A DNA stretch of 9,169 nt from Candidatus Methanoperedens sp. (GTDB lineage Archaea; Halobacteriota; Methanosarcinia; Methanosarcinales; Methanoperedenaceae). Shown here in pieces: positions 1 to 6,569 of the stretch. The notes beneath the pieces were generated by a model. It was not told the origin of the DNA and made no database searches. It saw only the letters and a program-made list of their open reading frames with translations. The position numbers were made by a program, and so were the translations under genes. Numbering within the stretch: position 1 is the stretch's first letter; each line of letters starts with the position of its first letter. The stretch spans positions 1 through 9,169 of the forward strand of contig JAJRAP010000079.1 in assembly GCA_028679855.1 (NCBI GenBank), in the 5' to 3' direction.

Positions 1-14
1 AATGGAGGAATTCT

Positions 15-581
15 ATGAACCCGGGAAGAAAAACCGTGTTTCTTTTAATTATGCTGGCTGTCATGGTCGCTGGATGCCTTAATGCATCCAGCACAAAACC
101 AGATTGGGCGCATGACGTTAACTGGATGGGAGAAAAGCCGGACAGCATAGTCGAGAAGGAACTCTGGACGCAGATAACTCCATATCGTATTGAATATGAC
201 ATTGTGAATATCACTGCAAAGAGTGAGAGCGATGGACTGCATCTTCGAGTTATCGGGATTTCAAATGCAGCAATAAATCCTGATGTCTATGATTTTACCT
301 ATTCAGACGGAATACTGACGCGCACATCATATCTTCTTGAGGCGCTGCAGCCGCATGATAGAAATGCAGCAATAGCCGCGGCGATGCAGAAAAAGGAGGT
401 CATGGAAAAAGGCGTTCCTGGTGTTCCAACCGTGCGGCGCATACTGCCTGACACATCGAAGAAATATTATGCAGCAAAGACACTGCTCAGCGTTACTTGG
501 ACTGGAATATCAGTTCTTGTGGATCCAGATGAATGGAAAGTGGTACAGGTATGGAATGAAAATGCGGGAGTGAAAAGTTAG
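15..581 (+). CDS. Predicted lipoprotein, function unknown
   Basis: This is a 188-residue protein of no family I recognise. Residues 1-21 form a lipoprotein signal: a basic start (RK at 5-6), a hydrophobic core (about 8-19) and a lipobox VAGC with Cys21 as the predicted lipidated residue, so the mature protein should be membrane-tethered and face outward. The rest is soluble, mixed alpha/beta in appearance, with no further membrane segment and no obvious catalytic motif. A GGAGG ribosome binding site at 4-8 sits six bases before the ATG and supports this start. The next gene begins 66 bases downstream on the same strand and also encodes an envelope protein, so the two may be co-transcribed. 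The lipobox call is firm; the function is open. Confidence 0.8.
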   Translation: MNPGRKTVFLLIMLAVMVAGCLNASSTKPDWAHDVNWMGEKPDSIVEKELWTQITPYRIEYDIVNITAKSESDGLHLRVIGISNAAINPDVYDFTYSDGILTRTSYLLEALQPHDRNAAIAAAMQKKEVMEKGVPGVPTVRRILPDTSKKYYAAKTLLSVTWTGISVLVDPDEWKVVQVWNENAGVKS

Positions 582-647
582 TGGGAGATATGGACTCGTA
601 GAGGAATTGAGTACGTAATATGGCGAACAAAATAAAAATGGGAAATT

Positions 648-2006
648 ATGATAACATGGAAGAGTGAAGTAAAAAACAAAATTGCATATTTTATTATTGG
701 ATTGGTAGTCTTAAGCATATTTCAGATAGTTGTAATCGCGCAACCTGCAATGGGACAATGCTTAGAGCCGTCACGACAACAGGAAAGTACATCCACCGCT
801 GCTATCGAAACTATTATTGCAGATAATTCTCACCACCATTTAGGCAACGATTTAAAAGAAGAATTGACTCCAAAAGAACCTGAAGGGGTAATATATGCAA
901 AAACTTTCGTGCTGGACTCTGAATTTGAGTCGCAAGAACTCGTTTTAATGGCAAAGTCCGTCAGTCCATACGAGATAAACGCCACTGAATACATGGACAG
1001 GGTTTACATAAATGACGTGGAAGTTGCCCTGCTCAACTGCTATTTTAAACCAATTCCGGCTTCTTTGTTCAGTATGGATACAAAATCAGAAGATGATTTG
1101 AACAAAGGCATTATTTCGGGAGATTTGAAAAGTCTATTCAAAACCAACGGATTTCCATTACCTGATGATGCTTTTATTATTTCCTGGAAAGGAAAAGAGA
1201 ACATATGGACAATATCCGATCCATCAAGTTCACAAAAGTTAATCGTCATAAAAGAAGGGGAAAAGTTAGACGTTTACCCTCCACCATATAGCCCGGAGGC
1301 GCCTGGACCTGCCGAAGTAGAGATTTCATTCGACCCGGGTCTTCTGAAAATAGGCAATAACACGATCAAAATAACGTCCGGCAGCAATAAGGACGGCAGC
1401 AATCACGATGACTTCGAGTTTTATCAACTTAAACTCAAAGGAATACGAAACACAGGATGGGTTCTTTCAGGGAAGGTTCATATGGATGGCACTCCTGACA
1501 TCGCGGATATCCAGGTTTATCGTCATGGAACCGATGAACTCGTAATCCGTTCTGTGACAGATAGTAACGGGTCATATTCAATAAAACTTCCAAATGGTGA
1601 GTACGACATCAAGGTTGAGTCATATTTATTAAAAGGGAGTTATAATATACAGTATGACATTAAAACAATTGCAGTTAATAACTCGAATGTTACACTTGAT
1701 TTCAAAGCGTCCGGGTCTATTGCTATGATTTCCAATATTTTTTTCATGCTTTTTCTGCCTGTTATTTTTCCCTCGATCGCGGCAGGATTTATCATGGCGA
1801 TATTAATACACAGATTTACTAAAAAAAGAAAAACTGCGGTAATTGGATTTGTCCTGGGAACTGCAGGCACCTGCATAATAGATCTACTGATGATAATGGG
1901 GGGATTAGTTAGTGACATAACCCCGGCATTGCTGCTGTCAGCAGGTATCACATTCATTTTAGTGGCAGTTCCGATCATTTTGCTGAACAGGAGGAAAGTA
2001 TCATGA
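648..2006 (+). CDS. Surface-exposed membrane protein with carboxypeptidase-regulatory-like domain
   Basis: This is a 452-residue envelope protein. Residues 12-32 are a hydrophobic signal or anchor. Residues about 80-265 are beta-rich, with strands such as YINDVEVALLN and a GNNTI...DDFEFYQLKLKG stretch, the style of a galactose-binding or jelly-roll fold. Residues 271-352 match the carboxypeptidase-regulatory/CNA-B-like beta-sandwich pattern (GWVLSGKVHMDG, then TDSNGSYSIKLPNGEYDIKVE). Three membrane helices follow at about 359-388, 396-421 and 425-446, ending in NRRK. NNT and NVT sequons suggest an exported glycoprotein. The family knowledge is that such domains stabilise surface proteins; binding to a surface polymer is inference. 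The ribosome binding site is weak (GGGAA at 640-644), so the exact start is less sure than the frame. Confidence 0.75.
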   Translation: MITWKSEVKNKIAYFIIGLVVLSIFQIVVIAQPAMGQCLEPSRQQESTSTAAIETIIADNSHHHLGNDLKEELTPKEPEGVIYAKTFVLDSEFESQELVLMAKSVSPYEINATEYMDRVYINDVEVALLNCYFKPIPASLFSMDTKSEDDLNKGIISGDLKSLFKTNGFPLPDDAFIISWKGKENIWTISDPSSSQKLIVIKEGEKLDVYPPPYSPEAPGPAEVEISFDPGLLKIGNNTIKITSGSNKDGSNHDDFEFYQLKLKGIRNTGWVLSGKVHMDGTPDIADIQVYRHGTDELVIRSVTDSNGSYSIKLPNGEYDIKVESYLLKGSYNIQYDIKTIAVNNSNVTLDFKASGSIAMISNIFFMLFLPVIFPSIAAGFIMAILIHRFTKKRKTAVIGFVLGTAGTCIIDLLMIMGGLVSDITPALLLSAGITFILVAVPIILLNRRKVS

Positions 2007-2044
2007 AAATAAGAATAGAAAATTCAAAAGTAAATCAGGAGTGA
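2003..2044 (+). CDS. 13-codon mini-ORF coupling two membrane-protein genes
   Basis: An ATG at 2003 overlaps the TGA of the preceding gene (ATGA). It is preceded at the usual spacing by a strong ribosome binding site (AGGAGG, 1989-1994) and reads MKIRIENSKVNQE before a TGA at 2042-2044. That stop overlaps the ribosome binding site (AGGAGTG, 2037-2043) of the next gene at 2050. The arrangement would let ribosomes pass from one gene to the next. It may be a coupling leader or the leftover start of a deleted gene. It is too short for composition to prove translation. Confidence 0.3.
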   Translation: MKIRIENSKVNQE

Positions 2045-2049
2045 GATGA

Positions 2050-2376
2050 ATGGATGAAGGATTGGGATTTGCGCTGATACCGATATTTGTAATAGTGTTG
2101 CCGATTGTTATATCATCTTTTATTCTTTATTTCATCTTAAGAAATAAAAAGATGAGTATCGTTGGATCAATAATTGGCTTCATAGCTACGATTATAGTGG
2201 GATACATCTTCGGGTTTATTTGGTATATCGCACAGATTGTTGGAAGTTCGCAATTAGCCCCATTTTTAATACTCATTGTTTCGATTATGCTGACTGCGTT
2301 TATGGGATTGATCGCCATTAAGATCTTTCTAAGATTAAAAACTATATTTAATATGAAATTTGATAAAAGAAGGTAA
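2050..2376 (+). CDS. Small three-helix membrane protein, function unknown
   Basis: This is a 108-residue, very hydrophobic protein with membrane helices at about 7-30, 36-61 and 69-94, short basic loops (RNKK at 31-34) and a basic tail ending KFDKRR. The positive-inside rule would put the 31-34 loop and the C-terminus on different sides unless one helix is only partly inserted. An AGGAGTG ribosome binding site at 2037-2043 with a seven-base gap fixes the start. It follows the large surface protein by 43 bases and probably shares its transcript. Its helices resemble the C-terminal membrane block of that upstream protein in general character. The open frame resumes in phase after its TAA stop (see 2377-2568). 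I recognise no family. Confidence 0.65.
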   Translation: MDEGLGFALIPIFVIVLPIVISSFILYFILRNKKMSIVGSIIGFIATIIVGYIFGFIWYIAQIVGSSQLAPFLILIVSIMLTAFMGLIAIKIFLRLKTIFNMKFDKRR

Positions 2377-2568
2377 AAATATGATGAAAATGGATGGAAA
2401 AGTGTATATGACAAAGATAGATTATTTCCAAAAGGAAACTACACATTTAGAATAACCTTAGATAATAATGCTGCCCAAACATTTCAAGAAGAATTAGACA
2501 CATGGAGGGCAGCTAATGTCAGAATAGACAACAACGGAAATCTAAACGTAGGAGCAGTAGCATCATAA
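2377..2568 (+). pseudogene. Relic of a surface-protein segment
   Basis: Directly after the TAA at 2374-2376, and in the same frame, 63 further sense codons run to a TAA at 2566-2568. The translation looks like real extracellular protein (DENGWKSVYDKDRLFPKGNY, then TFRITLDNN and a GNLNVGAVAS end), with no start codon or ribosome binding site of its own. It is most simply a leftover piece of an S-layer or Ig-like surface protein. Stop readthrough from the 2050 gene is possible but unlikely, because a membrane protein with a basic tail would run straight into a secreted-type domain. Confidence 0.45.
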
Positions 2569-2579
2569 CGGCTTAATAG

Positions 2580-2726
2580 AAAGATAGAGGTTCAGCATCA
2601 AGCCCAAATGAGACCCATAATATAATCCCAACCATATCCTCTCTTGAAAAAGCTGCCGGATTTGAGGCGGTTCTGGCGATTACGATACTTCTAGCATTGT
2701 ATATAATCGGGCGGAAGATAAGGTAA
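2580..2726 (+). pseudogene. Relic of a surface-protein C-terminus with AGFEA sorting anchor
   Basis: This is an open frame bounded by TAG (2577-2579) and TAA (2724-2726), with no start codon near its left end. It encodes a Ser/Thr/Asn-rich linker, then SSLEKAAGFEAVLAITI, a hydrophobic stretch (LLALYIIG) and a basic end GRKIR. A GFEA motif followed by one helix and a basic cluster is the layout of PGF-CTERM-like archaeal surface-protein anchors, recognised by archaeosortases. That family link is from known motif style; the exact subtype is unassigned. Only the tail is present, so the gene it belonged to has lost its body. Confidence 0.6.
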
Positions 2727-2730
2727 ACAG

Positions 2731-2838
2731 GTAGAAAAGAATATCACCTCGGCACCTGACTCAATACAGAAAGATGCAGTGGATGTCTCATCCCAAAATG
2801 TAACCCAATCATCAAAACAAAAGCCAAGAAATCAGTAA
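2731..2838 (+). pseudogene. Short Ser/Asn-rich reading-frame remnant
   Basis: This is a 35-codon open stretch ending at TAA 2836-2838 that reads NITSAPDSIQKDAVDV, then SSQNVTQSSKQKPRNQ. It has NIT and NVT sequons and the polar composition of a secreted protein tail, but no start codon and a different frame from the relic ending at 2726. It may be another surface-protein leftover; chance cannot be excluded at this length. Confidence 0.25.
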
Positions 2839-2904
2839 CAATTACAATAACCATTTTTCAAATTGATTATAGTCATTTTACTTTTTTTAATTATAACTTA
2901 TAGC

Positions 2905-2960
2905 AATTAAATTTATACATTATAGTATTATTACTTGAAATGTAAGTCCCGAAAAGGAGG
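2905..2960 (+). promoter_or_regulatory. Promoter and ribosome binding site of the CooS-like gene
   Basis: The stretch 2840-2945 is very AT-rich. The best TATA-like element is AAATTTATA at 2909-2917, which would place a transcript start near 2940. A strong ribosome binding site AAGGAGG (2954-2960) lies nine bases before the ATG at 2970. This suggests the gene is transcribed from its own promoter rather than from the envelope genes upstream. The TATA position is inference from composition and spacing. Confidence 0.5.
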
Positions 2961-2969
2961 CAAAATAAA

Positions 2970-4880
2970 ATGAATTATCTATCGAATAGAACCAGAATCG
3001 GAAAAGAAAATATAAGTGCACATCAATCAGTAAAAGAACAGTACAATATATTGAAAAAAGACGGAATGACAAACACTTTTGACAGGGCAGTTGCCCAGGG
3101 AAAAAGATGTTCATTCTGTGAGCAGGGTATAAGCTGCCAGCTTTGCAGCAACGGTCCATGCAGGATAAAACCCGGCGCAGAAAGGGGAGTATGCGGCATA
3201 GATGCAGATGCTATGGCAATGAGGAACTTCATGTTCCTGAATACCATGGGTACGGCGACATACACCTTCCACGCAAAGGAAGTGGCAAAGACCCTGAAGG
3301 CAACAGCGCTTGGAAAAACCCCGTTCCAGATAAAGGACGAGGCAAAGCTCCGGGCTCTTGCCGGGAAATTCGGGATAAAGACAGATAAGAGTACAAATGA
3401 ACTTGCTATAGCAGTTGCAGATGCCATGATAGCAGGGATAAATGCGGATTCAGACGATGAACTTTCCAATGTCCTTGCTTTTGCGCCAAAGCAAAGGATA
3501 GATGTCTGGAGAAAGCTTGGCATCCTCCCAGGAGGAACTCTCAATGAGGTAATGGACGGGCTCTCAAGCACGATGACAAACATTGACGGGGATTATGTCT
3601 CGCTTGCAAAAAAGGCGCTTCGGCTCGGGATTTCATGCATCTACGGATCGCAGATACCTCTTGAAGTGGTTCAGGATGTTCTATTTGGAATCCCGCAGCC
3701 CCATGCGGTAAATGTAGATCTCGGAATAATAGACCCTGCTTATGTGAATGTAGTTGCAAATGGTCATGAGCCATTCATCGGCGCAGCACTTATAAAAGCT
3801 GCTCATGAAGCAAAGAACCAGGATAAGGCAAAACAGGCAGGGGCGAAAGGTCTTCGCATCATCGGCTCGATCGAGACCGGGCAGGAGCTTATCCAGAGAT
3901 ATCAGATAGATGATGTATTCGTGGGCATGACAGGGAACTGGCTGAGCATCGAACCCGCGCTTGCAACAGGCGGGATAGATGTCTTCGCAATGGATATGAA
4001 TTGTTCACCGCCTGCGATTGGCGAATATCAGGAAAAGTATAATGTATCTCTTGTTTCAGTCTCCAAGCTTGTAAATGTCACGGGAATGAAAGACCAGATA
4101 ATCTATAAACCTGATCAAGCGGCAGCACAGGCTCAGAAGCTTATCGATATCGGGATAGAGAACTTCAAAAAGCGAAAGGGAAAAGCGACAAACCAGTCCA
4201 GCAGGAAACAAAACGCTATTGTAGGTTTCTCGGCTGAGGCATGTCTTTCTGCTCTTGGCGGCACACTTGAGCCTCTTCTTGACGTTATCAAGAAAGGAAC
4301 GCTAAAAGGCGTGGTAGCCCTTGTGAGCTGTTCAACGCTTCGTGATGGCGGCCAGGATGTCAACACACTAAAAATTGCACGGGAACTTATCAAACGCGAC
4401 ATACTTGTCCTTAGCGCTGGATGCGGTAATGCAGCCCTTCAGGTCGGAGGACTTACAACGCTTGAAGCAAAAGCGGAAGCAGGTCCGGGTCTTAAGGCAG
4501 TGTGCGAGCTGCTCAAGATACCGCCTGTGCTGAGTTTCGGCACTTGCACGGACACGGGGAGAATTGCTCTTCTTGTAACTGCAATGGCAGAGGCTCTGAA
4601 GGTTGACACGAAAGACCTCCCAGTTGCGGTCACTGCACCCACATATATGGAGCAGAAGGCTACGATCGATGGTGTCTTTGCCGTTGCATTCGGGCTTTAT
4701 ACCCATGTAGCGCCACTCCCGCCTGTAGCAGGAGCGCCGCGTCTTGTGAAGCTTCTCACCCAGGATATAGAAGGACTTACAGGCGGCAAGTTTGCTGTCG
4801 AGACTGATATGGTCGAGGCTGCAAAAGGCATCGAAGCGCACATAATGAAGAAAAGGTCAGCGCTGGGATTGCCGGCATAA
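2970..4880 (+). CDS. cooS: CooS-type carbon monoxide dehydrogenase homologue with hybrid-cluster-like C site
   Basis: This is a full-length (636 residues) cytoplasmic protein of the anaerobic CODH catalytic-subunit family, which normally interconverts CO and CO2 as a homodimer. The N-terminal cluster region shows Cys47-x2-Cys50 (D cluster) and Cys56, Cys59, Cys64 and Cys75 (B cluster). Active-site ligands at the expected places are His266 (NGHEP), Cys345 (DMNC), Cys454 (LVSC), Cys485 (SAGCGNAA) and Cys526 (GTCTD), plus the acid-base Lys563. The ligand equivalent to Cys295 of Carboxydothermus CODH-II is instead Glu302 (GSIETGQE), and the proton-relay histidines 93, 99 and 102 appear as Tyr98, Glu104 and Lys107. 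Glu at that place is what hybrid cluster proteins use. The gene is monocistronic, with no cooC, cooF or acetyl-CoA synthase genes nearby. The family assignment is certain; classical CO oxidation is doubtful, and a CODH-V-like or hydroxylamine/NO-type redox role is inference. Confidence 0.93.
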   Translation: MNYLSNRTRIGKENISAHQSVKEQYNILKKDGMTNTFDRAVAQGKRCSFCEQGISCQLCSNGPCRIKPGAERGVCGIDADAMAMRNFMFLNTMGTATYTFHAKEVAKTLKATALGKTPFQIKDEAKLRALAGKFGIKTDKSTNELAIAVADAMIAGINADSDDELSNVLAFAPKQRIDVWRKLGILPGGTLNEVMDGLSSTMTNIDGDYVSLAKKALRLGISCIYGSQIPLEVVQDVLFGIPQPHAVNVDLGIIDPAYVNVVANGHEPFIGAALIKAAHEAKNQDKAKQAGAKGLRIIGSIETGQELIQRYQIDDVFVGMTGNWLSIEPALATGGIDVFAMDMNCSPPAIGEYQEKYNVSLVSVSKLVNVTGMKDQIIYKPDQAAAQAQKLIDIGIENFKKRKGKATNQSSRKQNAIVGFSAEACLSALGGTLEPLLDVIKKGTLKGVVALVSCSTLRDGGQDVNTLKIARELIKRDILVLSAGCGNAALQVGGLTTLEAKAEAGPGLKAVCELLKIPPVLSFGTCTDTGRIALLVTAMAEALKVDTKDLPVAVTAPTYMEQKATIDGVFAVAFGLYTHVAPLPPVAGAPRLVKLLTQDIEGLTGGKFAVETDMVEAAKGIEAHIMKKRSALGLPA

Positions 4881-4900
4881 CCGGAAATTATCAAGAAAAT

Positions 4901-4935
4901 GATGCGCCGGATTTCCGGAGCATCTTTATTTTATT
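4901..4935 (+). terminator. Terminator hairpin between convergent genes
   Basis: GATGCGCCGG (4901-4910) pairs with CCGGAGCATC (4915-4924) around an ATTT loop, nine of ten pairs matching, and is followed by a T-rich run (TTTATTTTATTTC). A second pairing, CCGGAAAT (4881-4888) with ATTTCCGG (4911-4918), is mutually exclusive with it. The hairpin follows the CooS-like stop at 4880 and precedes the convergent stop at 4931, so it probably ends the CooS-like transcript and may serve both directions. Confidence 0.65.
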
Positions 4936-5287
4936 TCAGAAGTTTTTTCATCGCACTCTTGCACGCGTTTACACCGGGCGCTCCCGATGTAACAAAGACC
5001 ACACCAAGCGTATCAATTATCTCCTCTTTGGTAGCTCCGTGGGCAAGAGCGCTTTTCATCTGCATCTCAACGCAGTCAGAACACAGCCTCCCTGCCACGA
5101 CCGCAAGCGCCATCAACACCTTTGTCTTTGCAGGCAGAGCAGTATCTGTCCACATGGCTTTATCGCTTGCCCTGTAGAGCTTGAACCATTCTGGAGCCTC
5201 TCCACCAATTAACTGCATTATTTCAGGGGTAAATCCCATGCTCTCCCTAGCAAATTCAAGCTGTTCTTTTACTTCTTTTTTCTCCAT
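4931..5287 (-). CDS. Carboxymuconolactone decarboxylase (AhpD-like) family protein
   Basis: This is a 118-residue all-helical protein of the carboxymuconolactone decarboxylase/AhpD superfamily. The family core is clear: a helix LPAKTKVLMALAVVAGR, then Cys69-Ser-Asp-Cys72 and His83 (SALAHGAT), the CxxC...H redox site used by AhpD-type proteins. The end SGAPGVNACKSAMKKLL follows the usual last helix and adds Cys109. Length is normal for a stand-alone domain. A ribosome binding site (GGAGGT, minus strand 5299-5294) overlaps the last codons of the gene before it, which ends two bases upstream, so it is probably translated as the last cistron of the leftward cluster. Thiol-dependent peroxide or disulfide chemistry is likely from the motif; the true substrate is unknown. 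Confidence 0.88.
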   Translation of the reverse strand: MEKKEVKEQLEFARESMGFTPEIMQLIGGEAPEWFKLYRASDKAMWTDTALPAKTKVLMALAVVAGRLCSDCVEMQMKSALAHGATKEEIIDTLGVVFVTSGAPGVNACKSAMKKLLK

Positions 5288-5289
5288 AA

Positions 5290-5485
5290 TTATACCTCCG
5301 GTTTTCTTTTATGATACAGTATGATAAAATCGTATGCAATAATGAGACCTCCTGCAAGGGTAATTAGCCCTCCTATCAATCGCCATCCATATAAAGGCAG
5401 TAGTATAGAATGAAATGACACTGTATGGGATCATCAGAAGGGAAGGTATGAGAAGACCTATCATCACAAGCTTGATGTTGTTCAT
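5290..5485 (-). pseudogene. Two-helix small membrane protein with apparent frameshift
   Basis: The ATG at 5485 overlaps the stop of the cytochrome gene (ATGA). It begins MNNIKLVMIGLLIPSLLMIP, a clean first membrane helix. That frame then degrades into Arg/Cys-rich sequence and stops at 5309-5311 (58 residues). The next frame carries a good second helix (GWRLIGGLITLAGGLIIAYD, then FIILYHKRKPEV) and ends at 5290, exactly where the next gene's ribosome binding site sits. The span of 196 bases is one more than a multiple of three. I infer an original 64-65-residue two-helix protein with a one-base insertion (or equivalent) near 5395-5420. It may be a membrane partner of the cytochrome. A sequencing error would give the same picture. 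Confidence 0.55.
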
Positions 5486-6063
5486 CTCTCATCCACCCCT
5501 TTCCTGAAAAGGTAGAGAATGCCTGCTGCCATTATAAGAGATATGAGTATTATGGCAGCGCCTGCCGGTGTGCTGTACCATATACTATTTTTAGAAGGAA
5601 TTCCCGTGGATGGAATGGGCGTCTGTGAAGGAGCTATGGCGTAATCTTTGAACTGGAATGTCCAGGCGTACTTAATAACATTCCATCGTTCGTTTTCAGA
5701 AAGTTCGCTTTTCCAGGAAGGCATTGCTGTCCCGGTCACGCCATCGGTCACGCTATCAAATAATTCTGAAGGATGCTCATTTGCCATCGCGCTCAGGTTT
5801 GTAAAATCAAAGGCTCTTTTACCGTTAAATACTATGCTGATCTCGGCGCCGTCTCCTTTCATGCCGTGGCATGAGGTACAGTTCCTTTCATAGATGAGTT
5901 TTCCTTTTCCTGCACTATCCTGGTCTGCCCAGAATGTCCAGATATAAGCTGTAACATCCCATCTCTGGTTTTCAGAAAGTCTGTTCCCGAATGGGGGCAT
6001 GGCAGTCCCCTTCCGCCCGTTCGTTATTGACAGGAAAAAAGCAGTGGAGTTTTCATTTATCAT
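5482..6063 (-). CDS. Membrane-anchored cytochrome c, N-terminally truncated
   Basis: This is a 193-residue c-type cytochrome with two tandem cytochrome-c-like halves. The second half is complete: the heme site CTSCH at 62-66 and the distal Met113 in GTAMPSWKSELSENERW. The first half keeps only its tail, Met22 in GTAMPPFGNRLSENQRW, and has lost its CxxCH and the signal peptide. A membrane helix at about 166-186 followed by RKGVDER would anchor the C-terminus with the heme domain outside. Homology to the second half (alignable T, M and NE positions) extends upstream of the ATG to about 6080 in this frame, inside the CDF fragment, so the present ATG (6063) is not the ancestral start. The original protein was probably a diheme electron carrier. 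Without a signal peptide the present form is unlikely to be exported or loaded with heme. Confidence 0.82.
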   Translation of the reverse strand: MINENSTAFFLSITNGRKGTAMPPFGNRLSENQRWDVTAYIWTFWADQDSAGKGKLIYERNCTSCHGMKGDGAEISIVFNGKRAFDFTNLSAMANEHPSELFDSVTDGVTGTAMPSWKSELSENERWNVIKYAWTFQFKDYAIAPSQTPIPSTGIPSKNSIWYSTPAGAAIILISLIMAAGILYLFRKGVDER

Positions 6064-6533
6064 CTTCTGATGATCTGTGATGCTATCGGGTCTGCAATAT
6101 AGGTCCCTCCGATAATAAAGAACGTGCCGATGAGCGCCGCAATAAGTCCCAGTTCGTCATTGATGAGTTCCATGAACTGCGCCTTCGCTGCAGCACCCTT
6201 CTTCTTTTGAGTGAACAGCCTGATAAGAGGGATGGCAGCGATGAACATCGAAACGATAATTACTCCCAGAGCCAGATCCAGGTTCTGATAACTTGCTTCA
6301 TCAGACGCAAAGAGCCGTGGGATGGCTTCCTCATACAGCTTTAAGCTTGTGAAAGAGATAAAAAGCGTGGCAGCCACGAGAGCAGCCACATTCTGCGCCC
6401 TCCCGTAGCCGAACATGTGCACCTCGTCAGCCTTTTTGCGCGACCAGAGCGTTGCCACCAGCAGAAAGCCGGAGATGAATATATCGCTCAGCGTATGCAG
6501 CGCCTCGGCGAACAGCGCCATGACACCTGTCAT
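6060..6533 (-). CDS. Cation diffusion facilitator (CDF) transporter fragment
   Basis: This is a 157-residue piece of a CDF-family divalent metal/proton antiporter, normally about 290-310 residues. Visible landmarks are ALFAEALHTLSDIF (second helix, with His13 and Asp17 as an HxxxD metal pair), HMFGYGRAQNVAAL (the HxFGYGR loop), and MELINDELGLIAALIG (fifth helix, with Glu122 and Asp126 where HxxxD is more usual), then YIADPIAS. The first helix is missing: the frame upstream reads INLAVYF back to a TGA. The sixth helix and the cytoplasmic C-terminal domain are also missing, because the frame stops at IIRR and overlaps the cytochrome ATG (ATGA). Transport by this fragment is unlikely. Family assignment is sure; whether any protein is made is not. 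Confidence 0.8.
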   Translation of the reverse strand: MTGVMALFAEALHTLSDIFISGFLLVATLWSRKKADEVHMFGYGRAQNVAALVAATLFISFTSLKLYEEAIPRLFASDEASYQNLDLALGVIIVSMFIAAIPLIRLFTQKKKGAAAKAQFMELINDELGLIAALIGTFFIIGGTYIADPIASQIIRR

Positions 6534-6569
6534 GAAGTAGACCGCCAGATTTATTCATCCATTCACCAC

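Noticed and set aside
2374..2568. Stop-codon readthrough or special decoding of TAA after the 2050 gene
   Set aside because: The frame continues for 63 codons, but nothing nearby suggests recoding, and the joined protein would place a secreted-type domain after a basic membrane-protein tail; a relic is simpler.
3023..3583. Long minus-strand open frame inside the CooS-like gene
   Set aside because: It lies opposite a full-length conserved gene, has no recognisable domain and no ribosome binding site; it is a shadow of plus-strand codon use.
2970..4880. Annotating the CooS-like protein as a normal CO-oxidising Ni-CODH of the acetyl-CoA pathway
   Set aside because: The C-cluster Cys295 position is Glu and most relay histidines are replaced, and no acetyl-CoA synthase or nickel-insertion genes are present. 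The family name is kept, the classical activity is not claimed.
5482..6533. A genuine CDF-cytochrome fusion protein
   Set aside because: The two coding parts are in different frames and share only a 4-base ATGA overlap, so no single fused product is encoded.
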